Source: Nocardia australiensis
Lineage (GTDB): Bacteria; Actinomycetota; Actinomycetes; Mycobacteriales; Mycobacteriaceae
Direction: 5' to 3'
Length of the DNA: 64,000 nt
NCBI RefSeq assembly: GCF_020733705.1
Contig: NZ_JAJFZM010000017.1
Location: forward strand, 186,001-250,000
Position numbers and translations under genes: made by a program. The notes beneath the pieces were generated by a model. That model worked only from the letters and a program-made list of their open reading frames with translations, was not told where the DNA came from and did not search any database. The number at the start of each line of letters is the position of its first letter. Position 1 is the first letter of the stretch. Shown here piece by piece: positions 34,426 through 43,977 of the stretch.

Positions 34426-36096
34426 GTGAACACCACCACCGCGGGGATCGCGTTCGCGGCATCCCTGATCATTGCGCTCGCCCTGATCCATGTGCCGCTG
34501 GGCGACTACATGTACCGGGTCTACAGCGGCACCAAGCACTCACGCGCCGAGCGCGTCATCTATCGCGCCATCGGTGTACAGCCCGGCGTCGAGCAGAGCT
34601 GGGCCGTATATGCCCGTAGCGTGCTCGCGTTTTCCGCGGTCAGCGTTCTGTTCCTGTTCTTCTTGCAACTGATCCAGGGCAAGCTCCCGCTGCACCTGAG
34701 TGATCCTGGCACCGAAATGACTCCGGCGCTGGCGTGGAACACCGCGATCAGCTTCGTGACGAACACGAACTGGCAGAACTACGCCGGTGAGTCGACTCAG
34801 GGGCACCTGGTGCAGATGACCGGGCTCGCGGTGCAAAACTTCGTCTCGGCGGCGGTGGGCATCGCCGTGGCGGTCGCGCTGGTGCGCGGTTTCGCGCGCA
34901 GGCACACCGGCGACCTCGGCAACTTCTGGGTCGATCTGGTACGCGGCACGTTGCGGATTCTGCTGCCGCTGGCGTTCGTCTTCGCCATTGTGCTGGTCGC
35001 GGGAGGCGCGATCCAGAACTTCCAGCTGCACGACCAAGTCGCGCAGACACTCAACGGCTCCCAGCAGACCATTACCGGCGGCCCGGTGGCCAGCCAGGAG
35101 GTCATCAAGGAACTCGGCACCAATGGCGGCGGTTTCTACAACGCCAACGCCGCGCACCCGTTCGAGAACCCGACTACCTGGACGAACTGGGTCGAGATCT
35201 TCCTGATTTTGATGATCAGCTTTTCGCTACCGCGAACCTTCGGCCGAATGGTCGGCAGCCGGAAACAGGGCTACGCGATCGTGGCGGTGATGGGCACGAT
35301 CGCGCTGTTGAGCCTGACGTTGCAGAACCTCTTCCAGCTCCAGCATCACGGCACCGTGCCGACCGCCATCGGCGCGTCCCTCGAGGGGGTCGAGCAGCGC
35401 TTCGGCGTCGCCGATTCCGCGACGTTCGCCACCGCGACCACGCTGACCTCGACCGGAGCCGTCGACTCGTTCCACGACTCCTACACCAGCCTCGGCGGCA
35501 TGATGACGATGTTCAACATGCAGTTGGGTGAGGTCGCCCCCGGTGGAACGGGTTCGGGCCTCTACGGCATGTTGATCCTCGCGGTGATCACCGTCTTCGT
35601 GGCCGGCCTGATGGTCGGTCGTACACCGGAATACCTGGGCAAGAAGATCACGCCACGCGAAATCAAGCTGGCCGCTTCATATTTCCTGATCAGTCCGCTG
35701 ATCGTGCTGGTAGGCACGGCAATCGCGATGGCGATGCCCGGCCAGCGCGCCGCCATGGCCAACTCGGGACCGCATGGGCTCTCGGAAGTGCTGTACGCGT
35801 TCACCTCCGCGGCGAACAACAACGGGTCCGCGTTCGCGGGTCTGGCCGGCAATACCGAGTGGTACAACACCGCGCTCGGTCTGGCCATGGTGTTCGGCCG
35901 ATTTCTGCCGATGATTTTCGTGCTGGCCCTTGCGGGTTCGCTCGCCCGGCAGGGCACAACTCCCGAGTCGATCGGCACGTTGCCGACCCATCGGCCGCAG
36001 TTCGTCGGCATGGTAGTCGGCGTCACCCTGATCTTGGTCGCACTCACCTTCCTGCCCGCACTCGCGCTCGGGCCGCTCGCCGAAGGAATCCACTGA
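34426..36096 (+). CDS. kdpA: Potassium-transporting ATPase subunit KdpA
   Basis: The potassium-selective channel-like subunit of the Kdp P-type ATPase, 556 residues with about ten transmembrane helices. Selectivity-filter-like loops are visible: TNTNWQNYAGES, TNGGGFYNANAAHPFENPT, and TSAANNNGSAFAGL. The GTG start at 34426 immediately follows the kdpF stop, with GAGAGG 6 nt upstream. One base separates its stop from the kdpB start. The complex takes up K+ with very high affinity when external potassium is scarce. Confidence 0.97.
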   Translation: MNTTTAGIAFAASLIIALALIHVPLGDYMYRVYSGTKHSRAERVIYRAIGVQPGVEQSWAVYARSVLAFSAVSVLFLFFLQLIQGKLPLHLSDPGTEMTPALAWNTAISFVTNTNWQNYAGESTQGHLVQMTGLAVQNFVSAAVGIAVAVALVRGFARRHTGDLGNFWVDLVRGTLRILLPLAFVFAIVLVAGGAIQNFQLHDQVAQTLNGSQQTITGGPVASQEVIKELGTNGGGFYNANAAHPFENPTTWTNWVEIFLILMISFSLPRTFGRMVGSRKQGYAIVAVMGTIALLSLTLQNLFQLQHHGTVPTAIGASLEGVEQRFGVADSATFATATTLTSTGAVDSFHDSYTSLGGMMTMFNMQLGEVAPGGTGSGLYGMLILAVITVFVAGLMVGRTPEYLGKKITPREIKLAASYFLISPLIVLVGTAIAMAMPGQRAAMANSGPHGLSEVLYAFTSAANNNGSAFAGLAGNTEWYNTALGLAMVFGRFLPMIFVLALAGSLARQGTTPESIGTLPTHRPQFVGMVVGVTLILVALTFLPALALGPLAEGIH

Positions 36097-36097
36097 C

Positions 36098-38257
36098 ATG
36101 CCTACTCCGACAACCGAACTCGCTGGTCCCGCTCCTGAAATACCGCACCAGAGTGCACGCCGCGGCGGCCCGGAGCACGGCGTCCTCGATCCGAAGATGC
36201 TGCTGACCTCCCTACCCGGCGCGATACGCAAACTCGACCCGCGCACTATGTGGCACAACCCGGTCATGCTGATCGTGGAGATCGGCGCCGTCTGGTCGAC
36301 CGTGCTCGCGCTGACGAAGCCGAGCTTCTTCGCCTGGGCGATCGTGGTGTGGCTGTGGCTCACCGTAATCTTCGCGAACCTCGCGGAAGCGGTGGCCGAG
36401 GGACGCGGCAAAGCCCAGGCCGACACACTGCGAAAAGCCAAGACCGACACCATGGCTCGGCGGCTGCTGAGCTGGTCACCGGGGGCGGGGTCGGTCGAAG
36501 AGTCGGTCGGTGCGCCGGCATTGCAGCGCGGCGACTATGTGGTCGTCGAGGCCGGTCAGGTCATTCCCGGCGATGGCGATGTCGTGGAAGGCATTGCGTC
36601 GGTGGACGAATCGGCCATAACCGGCGAATCCGCTCCGGTCATCCGGGAATCCGGTGGAGATCGCTCGGCGGTTACGGGCGGTACCACCGTGCTTTCGGAC
36701 CGGATCGTCGTGAAAATAACCCAGGAGCCCGGCGCGAGTTTCATCGACAAGATGATCGCTCTCGTCGAGGGCGCGAGCAGGCAGAAGACGCCCAATGAGA
36801 TCGCGCTGAACATCCTGCTCGCCGCGCTGACGATAATCTTCGTGTTCGCGGTAGTCACGCTGCAGCCGATGGCCATCTTCGCCAAGTCGAACAACCCTGG
36901 GGTGCCCGACACTTCGGCTCTTGACATGCATGGCGTGACCGGGATCGTCATGGTTTCGCTACTGGTGTGCCTCATCCCGACCACCATCGGCGCGCTGTTG
37001 TCGGCTATCGGCATCGCGGGCATGGACCGGCTGGTGCAACGCAATGTGCTGGCCATGTCCGGGCGCGCGGTCGAGGCCGCGGGCGATGTGAATACGCTGC
37101 TGTTGGACAAGACCGGCACCATCACCCTCGGCAACCGGCAGGCCTCGCAATTCGTCCCGGTACCTGGCATTCCGGATGACGAACTGGCCGATGCCGCCCA
37201 ACTGTCCAGCCTCGCCGACGAGACCCCCGAGGGTCGATCCATCGTCGTCTACGCCAAACAAGCGTTCAATAAACGCGAACGCACCCCCGGTGAGCTGACG
37301 GGCGCGACCTGGGTGGAATTCACCGCGCAAACGAGAATGTCGGGTGTCGATCTCGCCGACGGACATCAACTACGCAAGGGCGCGGCCAGCGCGGTCACCG
37401 ATTGGGTTCAGACACACGGCGGTTCGGTGCCCACCGAGATCGGCGTGATCGTCGACGGTGTCTCCGCCTCCGGCGGTACTCCCCTTGTGGTCGGCGAACA
37501 CCACGACGGCACCGCCCGGGTGCTCGGCGTCATTCACCTGAAAGACGTGGTGAAGCAGGGCATGCGGGAGCGTTTCGACGAAATGCGCCGGATGGGCATC
37601 CGCACGGTAATGATCACCGGCGATAACCCGTTGACCGCCAAGGCGATTGCCGACGAGGCGGGCGTCGACGACTTCCTCGCGGAGGCGACCCCGGAGGACA
37701 AACTGGCGCTGATCAAACAGGAGCAGGACGGCGGCAGGCTGGTCGCGATGACCGGCGACGGCACCAATGACGCCCCCGCGCTGGCGCAGGCCGATGTCGG
37801 CGTCGCGATGAACACCGGCACCTCGGCGGCCAAGGAAGCCGGGAACATGGTCGATCTGGATTCGGATCCGACCAAGCTCATCGAGATCGTGGAGATCGGC
37901 AAGCAGTTGCTCATCACTCGCGGTGCGCTGACCACGTTTTCGATCGCCAACGACATCGCCAAGTACTTCGCGATCATTCCCGCGCTGTTCGTGACGATCT
38001 TCCCCGGCCTGGGTCTGCTGAACGTCATGCGGCTGGCCAGTCCGCAGTCGGCGATTCTCTCGGCGGTCATCTTCAATGCGATCGTCATCGTCGCGCTGAT
38101 ACCGCTAGCGCTACGCGGGGTGAACTACCGGCCGTCCAATGCGTCGAAACTGTTGAGCCGCAATCTGACGATCTACGGGTTCGGCGGCATCGTCGCACCG
38201 TTCATCGGCATCAAGCTCATCGACCTCGTCGTCCAACTCCTCCCCGGGATGTCCTGA
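36098..38257 (+). CDS. kdpB: Potassium-transporting P-type ATPase subunit KdpB
   Basis: Catalytic ATPase subunit, 719 residues. The phosphorylation motif is DKTGTITLGN with Asp at about residue 337; TGES in DESAITGESAPVIRESGGD is the actuator-domain dephosphorylation motif; MITGDNPLTAKAIADEAGVDD and MTGDGTNDAPALAQADVGVA are P-domain motifs. About seven transmembrane helices are seen. The N-terminal extension (about 1-45) is Pro-rich. The start has AAGGA 10 nt upstream. The stop is one base before kdpC. Confidence 0.97.
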   Translation: MPTPTTELAGPAPEIPHQSARRGGPEHGVLDPKMLLTSLPGAIRKLDPRTMWHNPVMLIVEIGAVWSTVLALTKPSFFAWAIVVWLWLTVIFANLAEAVAEGRGKAQADTLRKAKTDTMARRLLSWSPGAGSVEESVGAPALQRGDYVVVEAGQVIPGDGDVVEGIASVDESAITGESAPVIRESGGDRSAVTGGTTVLSDRIVVKITQEPGASFIDKMIALVEGASRQKTPNEIALNILLAALTIIFVFAVVTLQPMAIFAKSNNPGVPDTSALDMHGVTGIVMVSLLVCLIPTTIGALLSAIGIAGMDRLVQRNVLAMSGRAVEAAGDVNTLLLDKTGTITLGNRQASQFVPVPGIPDDELADAAQLSSLADETPEGRSIVVYAKQAFNKRERTPGELTGATWVEFTAQTRMSGVDLADGHQLRKGAASAVTDWVQTHGGSVPTEIGVIVDGVSASGGTPLVVGEHHDGTARVLGVIHLKDVVKQGMRERFDEMRRMGIRTVMITGDNPLTAKAIADEAGVDDFLAEATPEDKLALIKQEQDGGRLVAMTGDGTNDAPALAQADVGVAMNTGTSAAKEAGNMVDLDSDPTKLIEIVEIGKQLLITRGALTTFSIANDIAKYFAIIPALFVTIFPGLGLLNVMRLASPQSAILSAVIFNAIVIVALIPLALRGVNYRPSNASKLLSRNLTIYGFGGIVAPFIGIKLIDLVVQLLPGMS

Positions 38258-38258
38258 T

Positions 38259-39161
38259 ATGTCAATCTTCACAATGCGGAAGTCAACCTGGATCCGCCAG
38301 CACCTGGCCGCACTACGTGCGCTGCTGGTGCTGACCGTCATCACCGGAATCGTCTATCCGCTGGCGGTTTTCGTGATCGCCCAAGTGCCCGGCCTGCACG
38401 ACAGGGCGAATGGGTCGCTCATCGAATCCGGTGGCGAGGTGGTCGGCTCCAGCCTCATCGGGCAGTCCTTCGCCGATGCCGACGGCAAAGCACTCGCGCA
38501 GTATTTCCAAAGCCGTCCGTCCGCGGCGGGCGACGGCTACGACCCGTTGTCCTCCGGGGCGAGCAACCTCGGCCCAGAGAGCATCGTGGACACTTTGAAC
38601 GCGGATCCGAGCAATGCGAAACCGAGCCTGCTGTCCACGGTGTGCGCACGCAGCAAAGAGATCGGCGACCGTGAGGGGGTCGACGGCAGCCGTCCGTTCT
38701 GTACCGAAGATGGTGTCGGCGCCGTTGTTTCGGTGATCGGCCCGCGTGACACCAACGGTGCGGTCAGTCATCCGGTGCGGGTGGTGAGTGTCAACCAGGC
38801 ATGCCCCGCGCAGCCGTTCGTCGCCACCTACCTCGGTGTGCGGGTCGAATGCGCCAAGCCGGGCGAGGACTACTCGGTGGGCCGCATCGTCCCGATTCGC
38901 GGCGACGCCCCCGCCGATTCGGCCGTACCCGCCGACGCGGTCACCGCCAGCGGCAGCGGCTTGGACCCGAATATCTCACCGGCCTACGCCGCGATTCAGG
39001 TGGCTCGAATCGCCAAGTCTCGCGACATTTCCGAGGATCAGGTGCGTCAGGTCCTCGACGCGCACACCGCAGGCCGCACGCTGGGCTTCCTCGGCGAACC
39101 GCGCGTCAACGTGGTCGAACTGAATATCGACCTGGACAACCGCGACCCCCCGCGCGGCTGA
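38259..39161 (+). CDS. kdpC: Potassium-transporting ATPase subunit KdpC, with internal insertion
   Basis: Accessory subunit anchored by one N-terminal helix (LRALLVLTVITGIVYPLAVFVIA), 300 residues against about 190 in E. coli. Family motifs: VGSSLIGQSFADADG near 67-81, FQSRPSAAGDGYDPLSSGASN, and the late SGSGLDPNISPAYAAIQVARIAK. Between the two halves (about residues 120-230) there is extra sequence with four cysteines (VCARSK, PFCTED, NQACPAQ, VECAKP) on the extracytoplasmic side, suggesting a disulfide-stabilised insert. The gene is last in the operon and is followed by a terminator. Confidence 0.93.
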   Translation: MSIFTMRKSTWIRQHLAALRALLVLTVITGIVYPLAVFVIAQVPGLHDRANGSLIESGGEVVGSSLIGQSFADADGKALAQYFQSRPSAAGDGYDPLSSGASNLGPESIVDTLNADPSNAKPSLLSTVCARSKEIGDREGVDGSRPFCTEDGVGAVVSVIGPRDTNGAVSHPVRVVSVNQACPAQPFVATYLGVRVECAKPGEDYSVGRIVPIRGDAPADSAVPADAVTASGSGLDPNISPAYAAIQVARIAKSRDISEDQVRQVLDAHTAGRTLGFLGEPRVNVVELNIDLDNRDPPRG

Positions 39162-39166
39162 GCACA

Positions 39167-39189
39167 GGGCCCGCCACCACGGCGGGCCC
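39167..39189. terminator. Bidirectional hairpin terminator after kdpC
   Basis: GGGCCCGCC (39167-39175), loop ACCAC, GGCGGGCCC (39181-39189) followed by TTC. It starts 5 bp after the kdpC stop and lies before the convergent glycogen-debranching-like gene, whose stop is at 39281, so it can serve both strands. Confidence 0.8.
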
Positions 39190-39280
39190 TTCAGGGTGGC
39201 ACCGACGACCGGTCGCACTGTCGGCCGCACGGCGCCGCGCAGGCCACAGCCGCCCCACACGGCAATCCCACGCCCCAGGA

Positions 39281-41437
39281 TCAGCGCGTGATCAGTTGCC
39301 AGTCCTCGGGCAGCCGCGCCGCGGTGACCTGATTGCCTTGCACCTCGAGATCGACGGTCACCGAACCCAATCGCAGGTCACCGATCGTGATCTTGCCCCA
39401 CTCCGGTGGCAGCTGTGGCCGCACAGTCAGCGTGCGGGCGGGGACATTCGGATTCAGCCCGAGGAACGCGCGCACCAGCAGCAGCGGCGCCGCGCTCGCC
39501 CACGCTTGCGGCGAGCAGGATGTCGGATACGGCACCGGAACCGCGAACTGGGTGCGCGGAAAACCGCAGAACAATTCTGGCAGGCGACCGCCGAAAAACG
39601 CTGCCGCATCCAGCAATCCGCTCGCCAGCTGGGTCGCCAGCTCGACCGCGCCCGGCACGTGCTGGTAGCGCAGCAGACCGGCGACGGCGATCGCGGTGTC
39701 GTGCGGCCACACCGAACCGCAGTGGTAGCTCATCGGGTTGTAGGCGCCCATCGATGAGGCGAGCGTCCGAAGCCCGAAACCGGTGTTCATCTCCGCGCTC
39801 GATAGCCGCTCGATCAGTTCGGCGGCATGCTGGTCGCTGGCGATGCCCGCCCAAAGGCAATGCGCCGCATTGCTTGTCAATGCGTCGACCTGCCTCTTGT
39901 GCCCATCCAACGCGACCGCGTACCAGCCGCGGTCGGGCAGCCAGAACTGCTCGGCGAACTTGCCGTGCAATTCCGCCGCGCGCTCACGCATCTTGCGCGC
40001 GACGCGCACGTCCTCGAACGCCTCGGCCAGTTCCGCACGGGCTACCAGAGCGGCGTGCACGTAGCCCTGGACCTCGCACAGCGCGATCGGCGCCTCCGGG
40101 AAGTGCCCGGCGGCATCGTTGATTCCGTCGAAGCTATCCTTCCAGCCCTGATTGATCAGACCACGATCGGTGGCGCGACGGTACTCGACGAAACCGTCGT
40201 GGTCCCGGTCGCCGCAGTCGATGATCCAGCGGACCGCGGCGTCGGCGGCGGGTAGCAGCGCCTTGATCACCTCCGGATCGGCACCCCACCGATAGCATTC
40301 CGCCAGCAGCATCACGAAAAGCGGTGTCGCGTCGACAGTTCCGTAATAGGTATTGCCGCCGAGCACCTGCCCGCTGGCCGGACCACGGCGCATCTCGTGC
40401 ATGATCCGCCCCGGCTCCTCCTCGGTGAGCGGGTCGACGGTCTGGCCTTGCAGATCGGCCAATTGTTGCAGGGTGCCCAGCGCGAGGTCGACCTCCAACG
40501 GGAGCGCCATCCACGCGGTCAGCAGACTGTCGCGGCCGAACAGCGTCATGAACCACGGCGCACCAGCGGCCACGAAGGGACGACCGGAGCTGGAGTCGTC
40601 ATGAATCTGCAGAGCACCGAGATCGCTTTCGGAACGTCGCAGCACCTGGGCGAGTACCGGATCAGTCGCGGCGATATTGGTCGCGGTATCGCGCCACGCG
40701 GCGATCTTGCGGCTGGGTGCGCTGAGACGTGGGCTCTGCCCCGGCGCCAACGGCGCCTGGACCCGCTGATTACCGACCTTCGGCTGGGCGATGATCTCGG
40801 TCTTCCAACTCGTGCCGGGCAGCACGACGACTCGCCACACCAGCGAGCCGTGCATAACTTCCGGTTCGACAGTCGAGGACACCGACAGCCCGCGCGTCCG
40901 ATCGGTCCGGTCGTGCAACAGCAACTCGCCCTCACCGACTGTGACCTCGGCACGTCCGTGCCCGGCGCGGCCCTCTTTCACCGCGAACAGATCCACGAAA
41001 TCGGCGTCGACGTGCAGTTCCAGGTTGACCGCGGTGGGTTCACGGCCCATGTTCTCCAGCCGCAATGTTTCGTGCATACCGTCGGCGATGAGCCGCTCGC
41101 GCACCACCAGCAAGGTGCTGTCGGCAAGCCCCGCCTGTGGTGGCCTGCGCAGCACGAACCTGGCGGCGAACGCCTCGGGACTCAGCACCGACAGCGACTC
41201 GGCGGGCTTGCCGTCCACCAGCAGTTCCCATCGGGACAGGACCCGGGCGTCCCGGAAGAACAGCCCGTGTGGCCGCCCCGGCTCGACATCGCCGAGCCGG
41301 TTCGACAGACAGAAAGTCCCGCCCTCGACCAACGTCACGGAACCGCCGCAACCGCCGAGCCTCGACGGCTCACCGGCGTTCAATGGCGTTGGGGTGGGCG
41401 GTGCGGGTTTCGCCGCACCGCCGTCGTCTAACGTCAT
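39281..41437 (-). CDS. Glycogen-debranching-like amylo-alpha-1,6-glucosidase family protein
   Basis: A 718-residue glycoside hydrolase-like protein. The N-terminal GDE_N-type domain (VTLVEGGTFCLSNRLGDV, GLFFRDARVLSRWELLVDG) is followed by an (alpha/alpha)6 barrel: WFMTLFGRDSLLTAW near 300, GTVDATPLFVMLLAECY, DGFVEYRRATDRGLINQGWKDS, YHCGSVWPHDTAIAVAG and a small beta domain. Acidic catalytic candidates lie in FGRDS and GWKDS. It is coupled to a GT4 glycosyltransferase upstream (four-base overlap). Substrate unknown: it may trim or recycle an alpha-glucan or a glucosylated solute. Confidence 0.85.
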   Translation of the reverse strand: MTLDDGGAAKPAPPTPTPLNAGEPSRLGGCGGSVTLVEGGTFCLSNRLGDVEPGRPHGLFFRDARVLSRWELLVDGKPAESLSVLSPEAFAARFVLRRPPQAGLADSTLLVVRERLIADGMHETLRLENMGREPTAVNLELHVDADFVDLFAVKEGRAGHGRAEVTVGEGELLLHDRTDRTRGLSVSSTVEPEVMHGSLVWRVVVLPGTSWKTEIIAQPKVGNQRVQAPLAPGQSPRLSAPSRKIAAWRDTATNIAATDPVLAQVLRRSESDLGALQIHDDSSSGRPFVAAGAPWFMTLFGRDSLLTAWMALPLEVDLALGTLQQLADLQGQTVDPLTEEEPGRIMHEMRRGPASGQVLGGNTYYGTVDATPLFVMLLAECYRWGADPEVIKALLPAADAAVRWIIDCGDRDHDGFVEYRRATDRGLINQGWKDSFDGINDAAGHFPEAPIALCEVQGYVHAALVARAELAEAFEDVRVARKMRERAAELHGKFAEQFWLPDRGWYAVALDGHKRQVDALTSNAAHCLWAGIASDQHAAELIERLSSAEMNTGFGLRTLASSMGAYNPMSYHCGSVWPHDTAIAVAGLLRYQHVPGAVELATQLASGLLDAAAFFGGRLPELFCGFPRTQFAVPVPYPTSCSPQAWASAAPLLLVRAFLGLNPNVPARTLTVRPQLPPEWGKITIGDLRLGSVTVDLEVQGNQVTAARLPEDWQLITR

Positions 41438-42627
41438 ACGGGCTCGCTCGCCGCTACCCGGATCGGGACCGCATCACCCAGCCAGCGGCTGGCACGAGCG
41501 GCGGTACTCGACCGCAATAGCTGTTGATAGACCTGTTCGTAGCCTTGTCCCAGCGTGCTCGCACCGAAATTCGCCTCGACATGCGCGCGGCAGGCAGCCG
41601 GATCCATATCGCGCATTTCGGCGATAGCGGCGGGTAGCTCGGCGGGATCATCACAGATCCGACCCGTCACCCCATCGACGATCACCTCCGTGACCGCGCC
41701 GCCGCGCAGCGCGACCACCGGTGTGCCACAGACCATCGACTCGATCATCACCATGCCGAATGGTTCCTCCCAGCGGATCGGGAACAACAAACAGCGCGCG
41801 CCTGCAAGGAGTTTACGCTTGGCAGCCGCGTCGGCGAGGCCGAACACATGGTCGCGCTCGGTCAGCAACGGACGCACCTTCTTCTCGAAGTACGCCTGCT
41901 CCGATGGCTCGCTGCACTTGCCGGCGAGCACCAGCGGGATACCGGCCGCGTGCGCGGCCTCCAGCGCCAGGTGCGGCGCCTTGCACTCGTTGAACCGGCC
42001 GAGGAACAGCGCGTAATCCCCTTTCTCCGGTTGGAACGGCCACTGCTCCACATGGAGCGCATTGTGTACGCGCCCGACCCAGTTCAGGTCCGGCGCCAAT
42101 GCACGCTGGCGGTCGCTGATGGCCACCAGTGCCACCTCTTTCCCCAGCTCGTGGTAGTACCGGTAGGAATCGTCCTCGACCGGTCCGTGCACGGTCACCA
42201 CCGTCGGCAACCCCAGACCCCAGTAGGACGGGGCATTGAGGGGGCCGGCGAAGGTGTGATCGTGCACCAGGTCCAGGCCGGAGGTGGCAGCAATCCGCTC
42301 AATCGCCCGCCGCGTCTTCAGCGCGTGCACGACCTCCGGAAACGGATCACCGAGCCGCTCGGGCAGCGCCCGGTCCCAGACCGGGACGAATGTGGCTTTG
42401 GTACCTGGTTCACCGGCACCGAGCAATGTCACGTGGTGCCCGCGTGTGACAAGCGAGTCGACCAAATCGGCGACTACAGCTTCGACACCCCCGTACGCCT
42501 TTGGTGGCACGTCGAAATAGGGTGGAACAACCATGGCAATACGGAAGCGTTCGCCGACATGATCGATCGACAGCAAATCCGAACAGGCGATGGGCGCCGA
42601 AATCGGCGCGGATAACCCTGCGCTCAT
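41434..42627 (-). CDS. GT4-family glycosyltransferase
   Basis: A 397-residue GT-B glycosyltransferase, family 4 style. The N-terminal half begins RIAMVVPPYFDVPPKAYGGVEAVVADL (quoted in part: the acceptor-side GGVE loop), with HDHTFAGPLNAP-type residues LVHDHTFAG. The C-terminal half has ALFLGRFNECKAPHLALEAA, LVLAGKCSEPSEQ and the donor-binding LFPIRWEEPFGMVMIESMVC. The start at 42627 has GAAGG 6 nt upstream. The stop overlaps the start of the debranching-like gene. Donor and acceptor cannot be read from sequence. Confidence 0.87.
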   Translation of the reverse strand: MSAGLSAPISAPIACSDLLSIDHVGERFRIAMVVPPYFDVPPKAYGGVEAVVADLVDSLVTRGHHVTLLGAGEPGTKATFVPVWDRALPERLGDPFPEVVHALKTRRAIERIAATSGLDLVHDHTFAGPLNAPSYWGLGLPTVVTVHGPVEDDSYRYYHELGKEVALVAISDRQRALAPDLNWVGRVHNALHVEQWPFQPEKGDYALFLGRFNECKAPHLALEAAHAAGIPLVLAGKCSEPSEQAYFEKKVRPLLTERDHVFGLADAAAKRKLLAGARCLLFPIRWEEPFGMVMIESMVCGTPVVALRGGAVTEVIVDGVTGRICDDPAELPAAIAEMRDMDPAACRAHVEANFGASTLGQGYEQVYQQLLRSSTAARASRWLGDAVPIRVAASEPV

Positions 42628-42900
42628 GACCATCCTTCCAGGGACAACCGTTTGCACATCCACCCAGCACTCGGTGCGCTGGGCGCCGAACGTGGTGGCC
42701 GCCGCGGCGGAGGTGAAGACTAGAGCCTGCACCGCCGTCCATCGGGCTTGGTTGGCCTGGTCACGCCGTAGCGCGATCAGGGGGGCCGTCAAACAACGTA
42801 CCTCCAATAGATGAATTCGAACCAAGCAGTTGGCCTTTTCGGGGTCTGACCAGGAGTTGGACAGTGGCCGTGGTCGCCGCTGCGCGGGCGAGGCGTCTCG

Positions 42901-43971
42901 TTACCCGCGATGCTCGTCCGAGCCGGTCCAGGCGAGCAGGTCGTCCAGTGGCCAAGTGTTGATAATCCGCTCCGGTGCAACACCATTCGCGACGGCTCGT
43001 TCGCAGCCGTAACCCTGCCAGTCCAGTTGTCCGGGTGCATGTGCGTCGGTGTCGACGCTGAAGTGACAGCCCATGTCCGCGGCGAGCCGCAATAGGCGTG
43101 CGGGCGGATCGCGACGCTCAGGCCGGCTGTTGATCTCGACAGCGGTGCCATAATGGCGGCACGCTTCGAAAACGAGCTCCGCGTCGAAACTCGATTCGGG
43201 GCGGGTACCCCGCTCTCCCTCGACTAACCGCCCGGTGCAGTGGCCGAGGACATCCACATGCGGGTTCGCCACCGCGTACACCATCCGCTTGGTCATGGTT
43301 TCGCTGTCGGCGCGCAGATGTGAATGCACGCTGGCGACCACGATATCGAGCCCGGCCAGCAGCTCGGCCTCCTGATCCAGGGTGCCGTCATCGAGAATGT
43401 CCACTTCGATACCGGTCAGAATCCGAAACGGCGCCATCCGCTCGTTCAGTTCGGCGACCACATCCAACTGACGCCGCAACCGGTCCGCGGACAGTCCGTT
43501 GGCCACCGTCAGTCGCGGCGAGTGATCGGTCAGTGCGCAGTATTCGTGCCCGAGCGCCGCGGCGACACCCATCATTTCGGCGATCGGGCTGCCACCATCG
43601 GACCAATCGGAGTGAGTATGCAGATCGCCGCGCAGCAGCGTGCGCAACGGCATGCCCGGCACCCCGATCGGCCGCGCTTCCTTGCGCAGCTCGACAAGAT
43701 AGTCCGGTATCGCACCGGAATACGCCTGCTCGATCACCGCCGCGGTCTTCGGCCCGATCCCGGCGATATCGCGCCAGCCGCGCGCGGCCCGATGCGTTTG
43801 CCGCTCCGAATCAGGTAGCGCCGCAACAATATTCGCCGCGCGTCGATATGCCTTGACCCGATGTGTCTGCGCGCGCGAGCGTTCCAGCCAGAAGCCGATC
43901 TCACGCAACGCCTCCACCGGACCCGGCACCTGTGATGAGTCCGGCTCAGCGGTCGGATCATGTTCCGCCAC
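42901..43971 (-). CDS. PHP-domain phosphoesterase with PolX-like helix-hairpin-helix
   Basis: A 356-residue protein: an N-terminal helical part (ALREIGFWLERSRAQTHRVKAYRRAA), a helix-hairpin-helix (WRDIAGIGPKTAAVIEQAY, about 66-84), and a PHP domain with metal ligands in RGDLHTHSDWSDGG, CALTDHSPRL, GIEVDILDDG, VASVHSHL, GHCTGRL and SVDTDAHAPG. This is the C-terminal half of bacterial PolX without the polymerase domain. PHP domains hydrolyse phosphoesters or act as 3'-5' exonucleases; a DNA-repair or nucleotide role is inferred. GTG start at 43971, 6 bp after the RibD-like gene. Confidence 0.82.
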   Translation of the reverse strand: MAEHDPTAEPDSSQVPGPVEALREIGFWLERSRAQTHRVKAYRRAANIVAALPDSERQTHRAARGWRDIAGIGPKTAAVIEQAYSGAIPDYLVELRKEARPIGVPGMPLRTLLRGDLHTHSDWSDGGSPIAEMMGVAAALGHEYCALTDHSPRLTVANGLSADRLRRQLDVVAELNERMAPFRILTGIEVDILDDGTLDQEAELLAGLDIVVASVHSHLRADSETMTKRMVYAVANPHVDVLGHCTGRLVEGERGTRPESSFDAELVFEACRHYGTAVEINSRPERRDPPARLLRLAADMGCHFSVDTDAHAPGQLDWQGYGCERAVANGVAPERIINTWPLDDLLAWTGSDEHRG

Positions 43972-43977
43972 AGCGGG

